From Psychrobacillus sp032154225 (lineage in GTDB: Bacteria > Bacillota > Bacilli > Bacillales_A > Planococcaceae), in the NCBI RefSeq assembly GCF_032154225.1, contig NZ_JALDYF010000003.1:62001-126000 (forward strand): a stretch of 64,000 bases of DNA, in the 5' to 3' direction. This document shows, piece after piece, positions 42,892-51,963 of this stretch (position 1 is its first letter; every line of letters starts with the position of its first letter). Both the position numbers and the translations under genes were made by a program. The notes below the pieces were generated by a model that was given only the letters and a program-made list of their open reading frames with translations, ran no database searches and had not been told where the DNA came from.

Positions 42892-44436
42892 TTAATCTTC
42901 TGGTAGTTGTTGCTCATTCACTTTTCTTACTTCTTCCGTAAGTTGCTCGATACTCGGACGAATATTCCCTTTGCCAGAGTAGTTTTCAAGCATTTCTTTT
43001 ACATCAATTCCAGACGATGCTTTTAATGTTTCTTGTAGCGTCGACATCAAATTTGTTGCATAAGAAGTTATTTTATTTGCCCCTCCACCTTCACCACCGC
43101 CAGTATCCACAACAGTAATTTTGTCGATATTTGCAAGAGGACTTGCGATTTGTTTTGCATATTCTGGTAACATTTTCACAATCATGTCCAATACCGCCGC
43201 TTGGCCATACATCTCAAATGCTTCTGCTATTTTACGTTTTGCTTCTGCTTCTGCAAGACCTTTCAGACGAATAACATCCGCTTCCGATTCCCCTTGTGCT
43301 CGTTGCGAATCCGCTTTTGCAAGCCCGTCTAAACGCACTTTCTCTGCATCCGCTTTTGCTTTTGCTTCAATTCGGTATTTTTCAGCATCCGCTTCAGCCA
43401 TTTCACGGGATTTAGAAGCTGCCGCGTTTTGTTCAATTGCATAACGATCCGCATCCGCCTTTTTCTTCACTTCCGAATCATATTGCTTTTCACGACGTAA
43501 AATCTCTTTTTCTTCCAATTCGATTTGTTTTTGACGCTCAATAATTTGAATTTGCATTTCTTGTTCTGTAACTTCTTGTTTCGAACGAGCAGTTTCTAGC
43601 TCATACGCTTGGTCAGCACGTGCTCTTGCAATATCTTGCTCACGACGATATTCCGCTACTTTCAACTGATTATCCTTTTCTGCCTCTGCAATTTCAGTTG
43701 CACGCTCTATCTCCGAACGCTGCGCTTCTTTTGAAGCTTCCGCGCGTTTAATGCGTGTTTCTTTCTCTGCTTCTGCCGTTGCTATGTCTGCATCTCTCTT
43801 CACTTGCGCAATTCTCGGTTTTCCTAAAGAATCTAAGTATCCATTTTTATCACGAACATCTTTAATGGTAAATGAAACAATAATTAAACCCATTTTCGCT
43901 AAGTCTTGAGAAGCAACACGTTGCACTTCTTGAGAGAATTTGTCACGGTTTTTATAAATTTCTTCGACAGTCATCGAGCCCAAAATAGAACGTAAATGAC
44001 CTTCTAATACTTCCTTTGCTTCATTTTCACGATCATCTTTTGATTTCCCTAAAAACTGTTCTGCTGCTGTTGCAATTTCGGAAATAGAACCGCCAATTTT
44101 AATAATTGCTGTTCCATCGGCCATTACTGGAACTCCTTGCTCTGTATATACTTCTGGTGTTGTTACTTCTAGTTTACTTGATAATAAACTTAAAGGTTGA
44201 CCTTGTTGAAATACTGGAAATACGAATGTACCGCCACCACGAATTATTTTAATACGATTGCCTGAATCATCTGTGTGTACATTTTTTGATCCTAAATAAC
44301 TTCCTGTTACAATTAGCGCTTCATCCGGACCAACTGTTCGGTACTTAGTCACATATAGTGCAAGTATGGCTAACATTAAAAATACAACAACAACTCCAAC
44401 TATGATTAAAAGTCCCATTCCATTTCCCCCTAACAA
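42892..44436 (-). CDS. floT: Flotillin-like scaffold protein FloT
   Basis: A 514-residue SPFH-domain protein that organises ordered membrane microdomains. An N-terminal hydrophobic hairpin (about 4-26), the SPFH/band 7 domain, then a long Ala/Glu/Lys coiled coil (about 220-400, EAEKETRIKRAEASKEAQRS) and a C-terminal region (EMYGQAAVLDMIVKMLPEYAKQ). It matches B. subtilis FloT (YuaG) in layout and is directly downstream of an NfeD-type gene. Confidence 0.95.
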   Translation of the reverse strand: MLGGNGMGLLIIVGVVVVFLMLAILALYVTKYRTVGPDEALIVTGSYLGSKNVHTDDSGNRIKIIRGGGTFVFPVFQQGQPLSLLSSKLEVTTPEVYTEQGVPVMADGTAIIKIGGSISEIATAAEQFLGKSKDDRENEAKEVLEGHLRSILGSMTVEEIYKNRDKFSQEVQRVASQDLAKMGLIIVSFTIKDVRDKNGYLDSLGKPRIAQVKRDADIATAEAEKETRIKRAEASKEAQRSEIERATEIAEAEKDNQLKVAEYRREQDIARARADQAYELETARSKQEVTEQEMQIQIIERQKQIELEEKEILRREKQYDSEVKKKADADRYAIEQNAAASKSREMAEADAEKYRIEAKAKADAEKVRLDGLAKADSQRAQGESEADVIRLKGLAEAEAKRKIAEAFEMYGQAAVLDMIVKMLPEYAKQIASPLANIDKITVVDTGGGEGGGANKITSYATNLMSTLQETLKASSGIDVKEMLENYSGKGNIRPSIEQLTEEVRKVNEQQLPED

Positions 44437-44946
44437 TTATTTCAAAGGCTCATATTCTTTTACAAAAAATGTGCCACCTTCTACATCAATGATTAACACT
44501 TGTTTTTCATATTCAATTTCTTCATTGTCATACCCAACTGCACGCTTTGAAATTAGTCCATTGACCGTTTCAATGACAATCTCCCCAAAGCCATCTGCTG
44601 GAATTGGAACAATTACTTTCCCAACTTTGCCTTGCAATGATTCATCCGTATAAGCCATAGAAACTTCTGCTGATGCAAGCGGTATTAATATGAAGTAATA
44701 CAATAAAAAAGATAAAATACTAGAAGCAATAACCGCTAACAAGATAACTACTACATTGCTCCATTCCGTTAATCTCAATAAAATAAATCCCGCCGCTGAT
44801 ATAAACAAAAGAAAGGATAAAATGACCGTCGGATTTAAAAATCCTGCATCAACCCCATCAATTGCATCCGCAAACAATACATATAAAATCGTAATAAGTC
44901 CCACAATAATTAAAGAGTATAAAAAGAATTGCTCTATTTCCCTCAC
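44437..44946 (-). CDS. yuaF: NfeD-like membrane protein YuaF
   Basis: A 169-residue protein with three to four spans in the first 90 residues and a C-terminal OB-fold (ESLQGKVGKVIVPIPADGFGEIVIETVNG), as in NfeD1b/YuaF proteins that accompany flotillins. It ends exactly where floT begins. The GTG at 44946 is the first in-frame start after AAGGGG but sits close to it, so the true start could be slightly downstream. A consensus SigW promoter lies 34 bases upstream. Confidence 0.88.
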   Translation of the reverse strand: MREIEQFFLYSLIIVGLITILYVLFADAIDGVDAGFLNPTVILSFLLFISAAGFILLRLTEWSNVVVILLAVIASSILSFLLYYFILIPLASAEVSMAYTDESLQGKVGKVIVPIPADGFGEIVIETVNGLISKRAVGYDNEEIEYEKQVLIIDVEGGTFFVKEYEPLK

Positions 44947-44979
44947 CCCTTCGCTATAAAGTTTGTTAACTCATTTATA

Positions 44980-45007
44980 TATACGGAAAACATTTCAGAA
45001 AGTTTCA
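44980..45007 (-). promoter_or_regulatory. SigW-type promoter of yuaF-floT
   Basis: On the minus strand TGAAAC (45002-45007), 16 bases, CGTATA (44980-44985). This is a perfect match to the SigW consensus; the B. subtilis yuaFGI operon is SigW-dependent. Confidence 0.88.
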
Positions 45008-45214
45008 TATTCTTACTCTTTTTAGAAAACAGAAAAAATACACGTCAATTTCTAATATAATGACGTTTAAAATTCCTTATTTTAGGTTTCAATGTTACAG
45101 TAATGTAAATTTCACTTTTGAAACGTAAAAATTGTATAGATTTAATCATTATTTTGGTATGCTATTTGAGGAAAAATGTCGAAAAATACACTTACTAAGT
45201 CCAGGAGGCTTTTT

Positions 45215-45835
45215 ATGATTAGTTCAAGAAAACCAGACCCATTCTTTACATCACTTTTAAAAATTGCTGAAAACGTACGTGAAGCAGCCCATTACGCAGA
45301 TGATTTTAAGATCAATACGGCTTCGGATTTAAAAGAAATTAGCAACCATGTAAAAAATTATGAAACTGCTGGGGACTCACTTATTCATGAGTTAATCGTG
45401 ATGCTAAACAAATCCTTCATGACACCTATTGAGCGTGAAGATATTTTGCAATTAGCTATTCGATTAGATGATATTTTAGACGGTATTGATAACTTCACTG
45501 CTCATCTTGAAATGTTCTCTCTTATTGAAATTGATGAATCTATGCGCACATTTTTAGGATATATCGTAAAAAGTACAGATGAAATCGTAAAAGCAATGGA
45601 ACTTCTTTCACGAAAAAAATTGCTTCAAATGCATGAACACTCTATTCTTATTAAAGAATATGAACGCAAATGTGATGAAGTACTTCGTTCGTCCATTAAA
45701 CAACTGTTTTTAAACGAAAAAGATCCAATTCGAATCATTCAATTTAAAGACATTTATGAACAATTAGAAGATATTGCGGATTATTGTCAAAACGTTGCAA
45801 ATACGATTGAGACAATTATCATGCGAAACGCGTAG
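45215..45835 (+). CDS. DUF47/PhoU-like protein, Pit accessory
   Basis: A 206-residue all-helical PhoU-like protein (DUF47, B. subtilis YkaA type). Metal-binding helix features are visible: EISNHVKNYETAGDSLIHELI and YERKCDEVLRSS. It lies 12 bases before the Pit gene and is thought to control or assist that low-affinity phosphate carrier. The start at 45215 (MISSRKPD) follows AGGAGG; the frame from 45176 includes this site and is not used. Confidence 0.9.
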   Translation: MISSRKPDPFFTSLLKIAENVREAAHYADDFKINTASDLKEISNHVKNYETAGDSLIHELIVMLNKSFMTPIEREDILQLAIRLDDILDGIDNFTAHLEMFSLIEIDESMRTFLGYIVKSTDEIVKAMELLSRKKLLQMHEHSILIKEYERKCDEVLRSSIKQLFLNEKDPIRIIQFKDIYEQLEDIADYCQNVANTIETIIMRNA

Positions 45836-45847
45836 GAGAGTATACTT

Positions 45848-46846
45848 ATGGATACTATTCTCATTCTTACCGTTTTAGTAGTAATATTCGCATTAGTATT
45901 TGACTTTATAAACGGATTTCACGACACAGCGAATGCAATTGCAACTTCTGTTTCAACAAGAGCTTTAAAACCTAGGGTAGCTGTATTAATGGCCGCTATT
46001 ATGAACTTTGTTGGAGCACTTGCTTTTACAGGAGTTGCTAAAACAATTACAAAAGATATCGTTGATCCATTCACTTTACAAAATGGCTCACTTATCATTT
46101 TAGCTGCACTATTTTCAGCTATTATATGGAACTTGGTCACTTGGTATTTTGGAATTCCATCCAGTTCTTCTCATACTTTAATCGGCTCAATCGCTGGTGC
46201 TGCTGTATCAGCTGCTGGATTTGGGGTATTAAACTGGTCAGGGTTCATTAAAATCATTCAAGCTTTGCTCATTTCTCCTTTCTTAGCTCTTGCTGTTGGA
46301 TTTTTAATGATGTCTTTATTCAAAGTAATCTTTAAAAACGGAAGCTTATATGGGACAAACAAAGGATTCCGCACATTCCAAATCGGAACCGCGGCACTTC
46401 AATCGTTTACACATGGTACAAATGATGCGCAAAAAGCGATGGGGATTATTACAATGGCTTTAATTGCTGCAGAATTGCAATCTACTGATGATATTCAATT
46501 ATGGGTACGTATTGCCGCTGCAACTGCAATGGGACTTGGAACTTCTATTGGTGGTTACAAAATCATCAAAACAGTTGGCGGTAAAATCATGAAGATTCGT
46601 CCTATTAACGGAGCTGCAGCTGACTTGTCATCTGCCATGATTATTTTTGGAGCAACAACTATTCATTTACCTGTTTCTACTACGCATGTTATTTCGTCTG
46701 CAATTATGGGAGTTGGAACTGCACAGCGTGTGAAAGGCGTGAAATGGGGAGTTGCTAAAAAAATCGTGTTGACATGGATTATTACATTGCCGATATCAGC
46801 AGTATTAGCAGGAGTTATCTTCCAAGTACTGAACTTGTTCTTTTAA
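45848..46846 (+). CDS. Low-affinity inorganic phosphate transporter (Pit)
   Basis: A 332-residue PiT-family membrane carrier that brings in phosphate, probably as metal phosphate with protons. The two PiT signatures are present: FDFINGFHDTANAIATSV near the N-terminus and SFTHGTNDAQKAMGII in the middle, with IPSSSSHTLIGSIAGAA and PVSTTHVISSAIMGVG as the paired repeats. It forms an operon with the DUF47 gene. A repeat B2 hairpin with T run follows and may act as terminator. Confidence 0.95.
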   Translation: MDTILILTVLVVIFALVFDFINGFHDTANAIATSVSTRALKPRVAVLMAAIMNFVGALAFTGVAKTITKDIVDPFTLQNGSLIILAALFSAIIWNLVTWYFGIPSSSSHTLIGSIAGAAVSAAGFGVLNWSGFIKIIQALLISPFLALAVGFLMMSLFKVIFKNGSLYGTNKGFRTFQIGTAALQSFTHGTNDAQKAMGIITMALIAAELQSTDDIQLWVRIAAATAMGLGTSIGGYKIIKTVGGKIMKIRPINGAAADLSSAMIIFGATTIHLPVSTTHVISSAIMGVGTAQRVKGVKWGVAKKIVLTWIITLPISAVLAGVIFQVLNLFF

Positions 46847-46861
46847 CTAAGAACATCATAG

Positions 46862-47338
46862 CTACCCAGTTTCTGGATCGCTTCGGACTTTACATTAGGC
46901 TATACGATGAATGAGGAAATTTTTAAAGCTTGTTGAAAGTGGCTACGCCCCTTTCAACAAGCTTTTTTGTCGGTCATCGTATGGCAAATATTCGCCTTTC
47001 ACTCGCCAGAAACTTCCGTGCCAAGTAATTAAATATTTCGGGAATAGGAGAAGCAAGCCTCTTTCTATATTCTTTGATGGTCGCCAAAGATTCAATTTTG
47101 GTGATTCTTTTTAGTTTTTTAGAAAGTGACACTTCTACATTTGGAAAGAAAGTGGAGAAGTAGAGAACAAACTTACTTCGTACAAAAATTGTAGCTCTAT
47201 TTCTAACTAGAAGTGAAGATGAACTTTTTTCTTTTCCTTTTACATGAAAGGAAGTAACATGAATACACTCCCATAAGCAGGATGGATGTAGTGAAAAGCG
47301 CCCGCTTGTAACTAAATCCACTCCATTCATTCCTATAT
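46862..47338 (+). repeat. Dispersed structured repeat family B, copy 2
   Basis: The relative of 22742-23300. The nested palindrome spans 46868-47014: AGTTTCTGG / CCAGAAACT, GCTATACGATGA / TCATCGTATGGC, AAAGCTTGTTGAAAG / CTTTCAACAAGCTTT (a perfect inner stem followed by T). The downstream 300 bases keep the landmarks of copy 1 but lack the 22-base family A module and the 78-base GC-rich module. No gene is seen in 46847-47441. Confidence 0.85.
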
Positions 47339-47441
47339 ACTCTTCCATTCAATGTTCTTACAACTTTAACATTAGATTAGTATGTTCCCCTCACTTTCCA
47401 GTACAATTAATGTAGTTAGTATTTTCTAAGGAGGAATTTTT

Positions 47442-49574
47442 ATGCGACTCTTGTCTAATATCATCATACGTTACTATAAAATTGTATTAGTCGCTTGGCT
47501 TTTATTATTTTCCGTATTAGCTGTTTTTGCAATTCGATTACCTGGTTTATTAGAAGGTGATGGCTTCAGCACGGATGGAGAGCATCAACAAGTGATGAAA
47601 GAGCTTACCGATACATTTAATCTGCCAGCAGAAACATTATTTATAGTATTCGACAAAACAAGCGATCAAACAATTGAACAAACGATAACAAATATTGAAA
47701 AGCTGCATATTGCAGAAACGATTCAGTCACCATTAGAGGATGAGACACTTTACAAAGACCATGTCGCTTATGCAATGCTCCATTTCAATAGCGACACGGT
47801 CGATATGAATAAAGTCGTCGATTCCATTCGAGAAACAATTGACGGTGAAAAAGGCGTCACATTAACTGGTGGTGCTGCGCTAAATAAAGATATTAATAGT
47901 GCGAGCCAAAAAGACTTAGTGAGCGCTGAAGCAATCGGCTTGCCAATCGCTGTAATTGTTCTTCTACTTGCTTTTGGCAGTGTATCCGCTGCATTTATTC
48001 CACTAGTTGTTGGGATTATCACCGTTGTTTCTACTTTTGGAATGATGACATTATTCAGTGGAACGATGAATTTATCCATCTTTGTCATGAATATTATTCC
48101 GATGCTAGGGCTTGCTTTAAGTATCGACTTTGCTTTATTACTCATTAATCGCTATAAAGAAGAACGAGTGAAACAATCTATTCCAGATGCAGTTCAAACT
48201 GCTATTCAAACTGCTGGTCGCTCCATTATCTTTTCGGCAGTTTGTGTTTTTATCGGATTAGGTGCCATGCTCGTGATGAAAGTGGAAATATTCCAGAACC
48301 TTGCACTTGGGGGAATGCTCGTTGTATTAATGGCTGTATTAGCATCAATAACCTTACTACCAGCTATTTTATTGCTTATCAAAGATGGTATTAATAAATG
48401 GACCATTCTACGAGTAAGACCAGGTGCTTCTACTAAATGGCGCAATTTTGCTGCATTCGTTATGAAACGTCCTGTTACGCTGATCATTGTAGCATTAATC
48501 ATTTTAGGTATTGGTATTATTCCAATAAAAGATATGAAATTGACTATTCCACAAGTCGACTCCCTACCTCTTTCCTATGATTCACGACAAGCTTATGAAT
48601 TGATGGATAAAGAGTTTGGATTAGGAGAACAATCGACAGTCTATATGCTTGCAGAACGAAAAGGCGGCTGGGACAATACAGCTGGTTTAGAGGCAATGAA
48701 AGACTTAGAAGATCAATTGCTAAACGATAAAGAAGTAGACTCAGTCAATTCGATCTTCCAAGCAAGTGAAATTCCGACAGTCGAACAATGGGAGCAAAGT
48801 ATGCAAGTTCCAGAAGTTGCAGGGCAGCTTACGCCTCTTTTTGAAACATTTGTTCAAGGGGATACATTATTGCTCCCTATTACATTAGGCTTGAACGGTG
48901 CTTCTAATGAGGCGCAAGAATGGACACGAACATGGTCCGACAAAAAATTAGCCGTAGATATTTCACTCGGTGGTCAACCAAAGTTTAATCAAGAAATTTT
49001 CGATGAAATCTTCAATAAAGTCGGCTTGCTGCTAGCGATTATTCTTGGGTCTACCTTTGTCATATTGATGATTGCCTTCCGTTCTATTTTAATACCTCTA
49101 AAGGCAATTATTATGAATGTCATCGGGCTTTCCTCGACATTTGGAATTCTCGTTTACATCTTCCAATACGGACATTTTGGAATCGAAGAAACAACGATAG
49201 CACTAATCATTCCAGTCATTGTATTCAGTCTTGTATTTGGACTTAGTATGGACTATGAGGTGTTTTTAATTTCTCGGATTCAAGAAGAGTATTCGAAGTC
49301 ACTAGATAATACAGCTGCAACAATAGATGGACTTACTTCTACTAGTAAAATCATTACGTCTGCAGCGCTTATTATGATTGTTATTACCGGAGCTTTTGCA
49401 TTTACGGACGTTATGCCCGTTAAACAAATTGGAGTCGGCATCGCAATCGCCGTAGCAATTGATGCATCTATTATCCGATTATTGCTCGTTCCAAGCTTGA
49501 TGAAACTATTCGGAAAGTGGAACTGGTGGATGCCTTTTAGAAAAGGACCATACAAAGCGAGTAAGTGGCACTAA
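47442..49574 (+). CDS. MMPL/RND-family membrane transporter (YdfJ-like)
   Basis: A 710-residue exporter with the duplicated RND layout: a span, a periplasm-like domain and five spans, twice. Features include MNIIPMLGLALSIDFALLLI in the first half and FGLSMDYEVFLISRIQEEY in the second, the proton-relay motifs of MMPL proteins. Members export lipids, drugs or peptides; the cargo is not known. A GGAGG precedes the ATG at the end of repeat B2's spacer, and a hairpin follows. Confidence 0.9.
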   Translation: MRLLSNIIIRYYKIVLVAWLLLFSVLAVFAIRLPGLLEGDGFSTDGEHQQVMKELTDTFNLPAETLFIVFDKTSDQTIEQTITNIEKLHIAETIQSPLEDETLYKDHVAYAMLHFNSDTVDMNKVVDSIRETIDGEKGVTLTGGAALNKDINSASQKDLVSAEAIGLPIAVIVLLLAFGSVSAAFIPLVVGIITVVSTFGMMTLFSGTMNLSIFVMNIIPMLGLALSIDFALLLINRYKEERVKQSIPDAVQTAIQTAGRSIIFSAVCVFIGLGAMLVMKVEIFQNLALGGMLVVLMAVLASITLLPAILLLIKDGINKWTILRVRPGASTKWRNFAAFVMKRPVTLIIVALIILGIGIIPIKDMKLTIPQVDSLPLSYDSRQAYELMDKEFGLGEQSTVYMLAERKGGWDNTAGLEAMKDLEDQLLNDKEVDSVNSIFQASEIPTVEQWEQSMQVPEVAGQLTPLFETFVQGDTLLLPITLGLNGASNEAQEWTRTWSDKKLAVDISLGGQPKFNQEIFDEIFNKVGLLLAIILGSTFVILMIAFRSILIPLKAIIMNVIGLSSTFGILVYIFQYGHFGIEETTIALIIPVIVFSLVFGLSMDYEVFLISRIQEEYSKSLDNTAATIDGLTSTSKIITSAALIMIVITGAFAFTDVMPVKQIGVGIAIAVAIDASIIRLLLVPSLMKLFGKWNWWMPFRKGPYKASKWH

Positions 49575-49581
49575 GTAAAAC

Positions 49582-49618
49582 GGTCAAGCGAGTGTATTTC
49601 CTCGCTTGACCATTTTTT
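49582..49618 (+). terminator. Terminator after the MMPL gene
   Basis: GGTCAAGCGAG / CTCGCTTGACC followed by six T. Confidence 0.92.
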
Positions 49619-49660
49619 AATTGAACCATTTAATTATCTTATGGATTCGACCGATTCTCC

Positions 49661-50266
49661 TTAAAAATTCTTGTCATACCATTCTTTCGCCGCTTGTACC
49701 TCGTCTTGCATTAGCTGATGGCCGTACATATGCCAATATAACTCAACTTGTGCTCCCGCATTTGTAAGCATCGCGTGTAAGTCCTCTGATTCAACAGCAG
49801 GACACATTTGATCATTTTTCCCTGCTCCGATAAATACAGGTGTTCCAACATGCTTCGGAATTTCAATGCCACGTCTTGGCACCATTGGATGATGCAAAAT
49901 AGCACCTTTCAGGACATTTTCATATTCAAATAAAAGATTCGCTGCAATGTTCGCACCATTTGAATAACCGATTGCTACTACATTATTACGATCGAACTCG
50001 TAATTTTTTGCAGCCTCATCGATAAAATTTTTCAACTCTTCCGTTCGGAACGCTAAATCCTCTAGGTCGAATACCCCTTCCGCTAAACGTTTAAAAAAGC
50101 GTGGCATTCCATTTTCTAATACATTTCCTCGCACACTCAAAATTGATGCCGTTCCATCTATGCCTTTCCCTAAAGGAACTAAATCATGCTCGTTTCCACC
50201 TGTTCCGTGTAAAAGTAATAGCGTTGGCTTTGTATCATCTGCGCCTTTATAAAAAACATGTTCCAT
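49661..50266 (-). CDS. mhqD: Alpha/beta hydrolase MhqD, quinone-stress carboxylesterase
   Basis: A 201-residue cytosolic hydrolase of the phospholipase/carboxylesterase family. The oxyanion region is LLLHGTGGNEHD, the nucleophile elbow is GYSNGAN, the acid lies near GAGKNDQMCP, and His in YGHQL closes the triad. The assignment to mhqD rests on the operator just upstream, which is a near-perfect MhqR site. In B. subtilis MhqR represses mhqED and mhqNOP until quinones or electrophiles appear. The start at 50266 (MEHVFYKG) has AAGGGAG in front. Confidence 0.85.
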   Translation of the reverse strand: MEHVFYKGADDTKPTLLLLHGTGGNEHDLVPLGKGIDGTASILSVRGNVLENGMPRFFKRLAEGVFDLEDLAFRTEELKNFIDEAAKNYEFDRNNVVAIGYSNGANIAANLLFEYENVLKGAILHHPMVPRRGIEIPKHVGTPVFIGAGKNDQMCPAVESEDLHAMLTNAGAQVELYWHMYGHQLMQDEVQAAKEWYDKNF

Positions 50267-50285
50267 GTTCAAACTCCCTTTCAAT

Positions 50286-50303
50286 TATCTCGAATTTGAG
50301 ATA
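50286..50303. promoter_or_regulatory. MhqR operator
   Basis: TATCTCGAATTTGAGATA, with symmetric AT / AT extensions on both sides. The B. subtilis MhqR site is TATCTCGAATTCGAGATA-like, so there is only one break in symmetry. It lies 20 bases before mhqD. Confidence 0.88.
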
Positions 50304-50357
50304 ATTATAACTAATTTATATTGCAAGGTCAATTAAAGCAAAACAATACCGTTGACA

Positions 50358-50377
50358 TTATACCCCTATAGGTATAA
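50358..50377. promoter_or_regulatory. CstR operator 1, in the cstR promoter
   Basis: TTATACC-N6-GGTATAA. It lies in the spacer after TTGACA (50352-50357) and touches the -10 (TATAAT at 50373-50378, or TAATAT at 50375-50380), so bound repressor would block RNA polymerase. Confidence 0.88.
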
Positions 50378-50424
50378 TATAAAAACAGATTAACCAATTC
50401 ACACACTAAAAGGAGTGAATACAA

Positions 50425-50685
50425 ATGGAATACAATGATCAGATGAAAAATAGAGTAAAACGTATCGAAGGTCAGTTAAGAGGCATTTTAAAAATGATGG
50501 AAGAAGAAAAAGATTGCAAAAATGTAATCACTCAACTATCTGCTACTAGATCTGCCATTGACCGAACTATTGGTGTTATCGTCAGCTCAAACCTTGTAGA
50601 CTGTGTACGCAGTGCCAACGAACAAGGACAAGAAACAGATGAGTTAGTAAAAGAGGCTGTAAACTTACTCGTGAAAAGTAGATAG
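50425..50685 (+). CDS. cstR: Persulfide-sensing repressor CstR
   Basis: An 86-residue CsoR-family all-helical repressor. Cys31 (KDCKNV) and Cys60 (VDCVRS) are exactly the pair used by S. aureus CstR. The position three-plus-one before Cys60, which is His in copper-binding CsoR, is Asn56 here, so copper sensing is unlikely. Reaction of the cysteines with persulfides would release DNA. It leads a run of sulfurtransferase genes and has matching operators in front of itself and at three downstream positions. Confidence 0.93.
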   Translation: MEYNDQMKNRVKRIEGQLRGILKMMEEEKDCKNVITQLSATRSAIDRTIGVIVSSNLVDCVRSANEQGQETDELVKEAVNLLVKSR

Positions 50686-50725
50686 GATTGGTGCATACTA
50701 CCGATCCATTCTTTTTAGAACAAAA

Positions 50726-50743
50726 TATACCCCTATGGGTAAT
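50726..50743. promoter_or_regulatory. CstR operator 2, before the DsrE-like gene
   Basis: TACCC-CTAT-GGGTA (50728-50741) within ATATACCCCTATGGGTAATA. Same family as operator 1, with the left TATACC intact and the right half GGGTAA. Confidence 0.78.
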
Positions 50744-50765
50744 AAAATAAATGGAGTGTGACTAC

Positions 50766-51245
50766 ATGTCAGAGACAAAACGAACGACTATCGTGTTATT
50801 TAGCGGTGACTACGATAAAGCAATGGCGGCTTATATTATTGCAAACGGAGCAGCAGCCTACGATCACGAAGTAACAATTTTCCATACGTTCTGGGGTTTA
50901 AATGCACTGCGTAAAGAAGAGGAAATACCAGTTAAAAAAGGATTCCTGGAAAATATGTTTGGCAAAATGATGCCTCGTGGTGCTGAAAAAATGGGCTTAT
51001 CGAAAATGCAGTTTGCAGGTTTTGGTCCAAAACTTATCAAAAATGTTATGAAAAAGCATAATGCCCTAACACTTACACAACTAATCGAAATGGCACAAGA
51101 GCAAGATATCAAGTTAGTTGCTTGTACAATGACGATGGATTTATTGGGCTTACAGCAAGAAGAATTATTAGATGACATTACTTATGCTGGAGTTGCTGCG
51201 TATTTAGCAGATGCTGAAGACGGCAATGTAAACTTATTTATATAA
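50766..51245 (+). CDS. DsrE2-like sulfur carrier protein
   Basis: A 159-residue DsrE/DsrF-like protein. It opens with TTIVLFSGDYDKAMAAYIIANGAAA and contains a central hydrophobic insertion (FLENMFGKMMPRGAEKMGLS) and the late cysteine LVACTMTMDLLG typical of DsrE2 proteins. These pass or hold sulfane sulfur. Start at 50766 after GGAGTG; the frame to 50751 only covers this site. Second gene of the cst-type operon. Confidence 0.88.
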   Translation: MSETKRTTIVLFSGDYDKAMAAYIIANGAAAYDHEVTIFHTFWGLNALRKEEEIPVKKGFLENMFGKMMPRGAEKMGLSKMQFAGFGPKLIKNVMKKHNALTLTQLIEMAQEQDIKLVACTMTMDLLGLQQEELLDDITYAGVAAYLADAEDGNVNLFI

Positions 51246-51258
51246 GGGAGTGAACGAA

Positions 51259-51630
51259 TTGGATTATGGAGGCTATATACTAATCGGGCTCGTCGCAGTG
51301 TTTTTATTGCTACGAATACTGCCAACGAAGGGTGTAAAACAAATTACTACAGCTGATCTGAGCAAGGAGCTACAGCAGAAGCAGAAGCAGAAGCAATTTA
51401 TAGACGTGCGAACACCTGCCGAATTCAAGGCTCGTTATATTAGCGGGTTTCAAAACATTCCACTGCATCAGTTAAACAATAAAACAATTAACAAACTATC
51501 AAAAAAAGAAGAAGTCATTGTTCTTTGTCAAAGCGGTATGCGCAGCAATAAAGCATGTAAAACACTTAAAAAGATGGGCTTTGAAAAAGTAACGAACGTA
51601 CGAGGAGGAATTTCACAATGGAACAATTAA
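51259..51630 (+). CDS. Membrane-anchored rhodanese
   Basis: A 123-residue sulfurtransferase with one N-terminal span (YGGYILIGLVAVFLLLRIL) and a single rhodanese domain whose active-site loop is VLCQSGMRS. It can accept and transfer sulfane sulfur near the membrane. The TTG at 51259 is taken as the start because GGGAG lies eight bases ahead; the GTG at 51250 is inside that site. Its 3' end overlaps the next gene by 13 bases. Confidence 0.85.
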   Translation: MDYGGYILIGLVAVFLLLRILPTKGVKQITTADLSKELQQKQKQKQFIDVRTPAEFKARYISGFQNIPLHQLNNKTINKLSKKEEVIVLCQSGMRSNKACKTLKKMGFEKVTNVRGGISQWNN

Positions 51631-51914
51631 CGACGAAAGAAGTAGAAACTTTATTAAACGAGGGCAAAGCAGTTCAGCTGATTGATGTACGTGAGGTAGA
51701 TGAAGTTGCAGCTGGCAAGATTAAAGAAGCGATTAATATCCCATTAGGATTGATCGAATTCCGTATGCATGAGCTAGATAAATCGAAAGAATATATTATC
51801 GTTTGCCGTTCTGGTGCTAGAAGTGGAAGAGCAACTGAATTTTTAACAAGTCAAGGATTTAAAGCGGCTAATATGACTGGTGGCATGTTAGCGTGGGAAG
51901 GTCCTATCCAGTAA
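51618..51914 (+). CDS. Single-domain rhodanese
   Basis: A 98-residue cytosolic sulfurtransferase of GlpE/PspE type. The domain opens with LIDVREVDEVAAGKI and the active-site loop is VCRSGARSGRA (Cys near residue 64). It overlaps the preceding rhodanese gene and uses the AGGAGG inside that gene's last codons, which implies coupled translation. Confidence 0.92.
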   Translation: MEQLTTKEVETLLNEGKAVQLIDVREVDEVAAGKIKEAINIPLGLIEFRMHELDKSKEYIIVCRSGARSGRATEFLTSQGFKAANMTGGMLAWEGPIQ

Positions 51915-51928
51915 TTTTTAAGCTTTTA

Positions 51929-51946
51929 TATACCCCACCCGGTATA
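51929..51946. promoter_or_regulatory. CstR operator 3
   Basis: TATACC-CCACCC-GGTATA, perfect arms with the same six-base centre as operator 1, followed by AATACAGGAGG. It lies between two operon genes. Confidence 0.88.
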
Positions 51947-51963
51947 ATACAGGAGGAATTCAA

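Noticed and set aside
45042..45066. Inverted repeat ACGTCA / TGACGT between yuaF and the DUF47 gene
   Set aside because: Six-base arms with a 13-base loop in AT-rich DNA are too weak to separate from chance; no known regulator site recognised.
46974..47348. 124-residue minus-strand frame
   Set aside because: Translation of repeat B2; no start signals and no recognisable protein features.
50425..50685. CsoR as a copper-responsive repressor
   Set aside because: The copper-ligand His is Asn56, and the neighbours are sulfurtransferases rather than copZ/copA.
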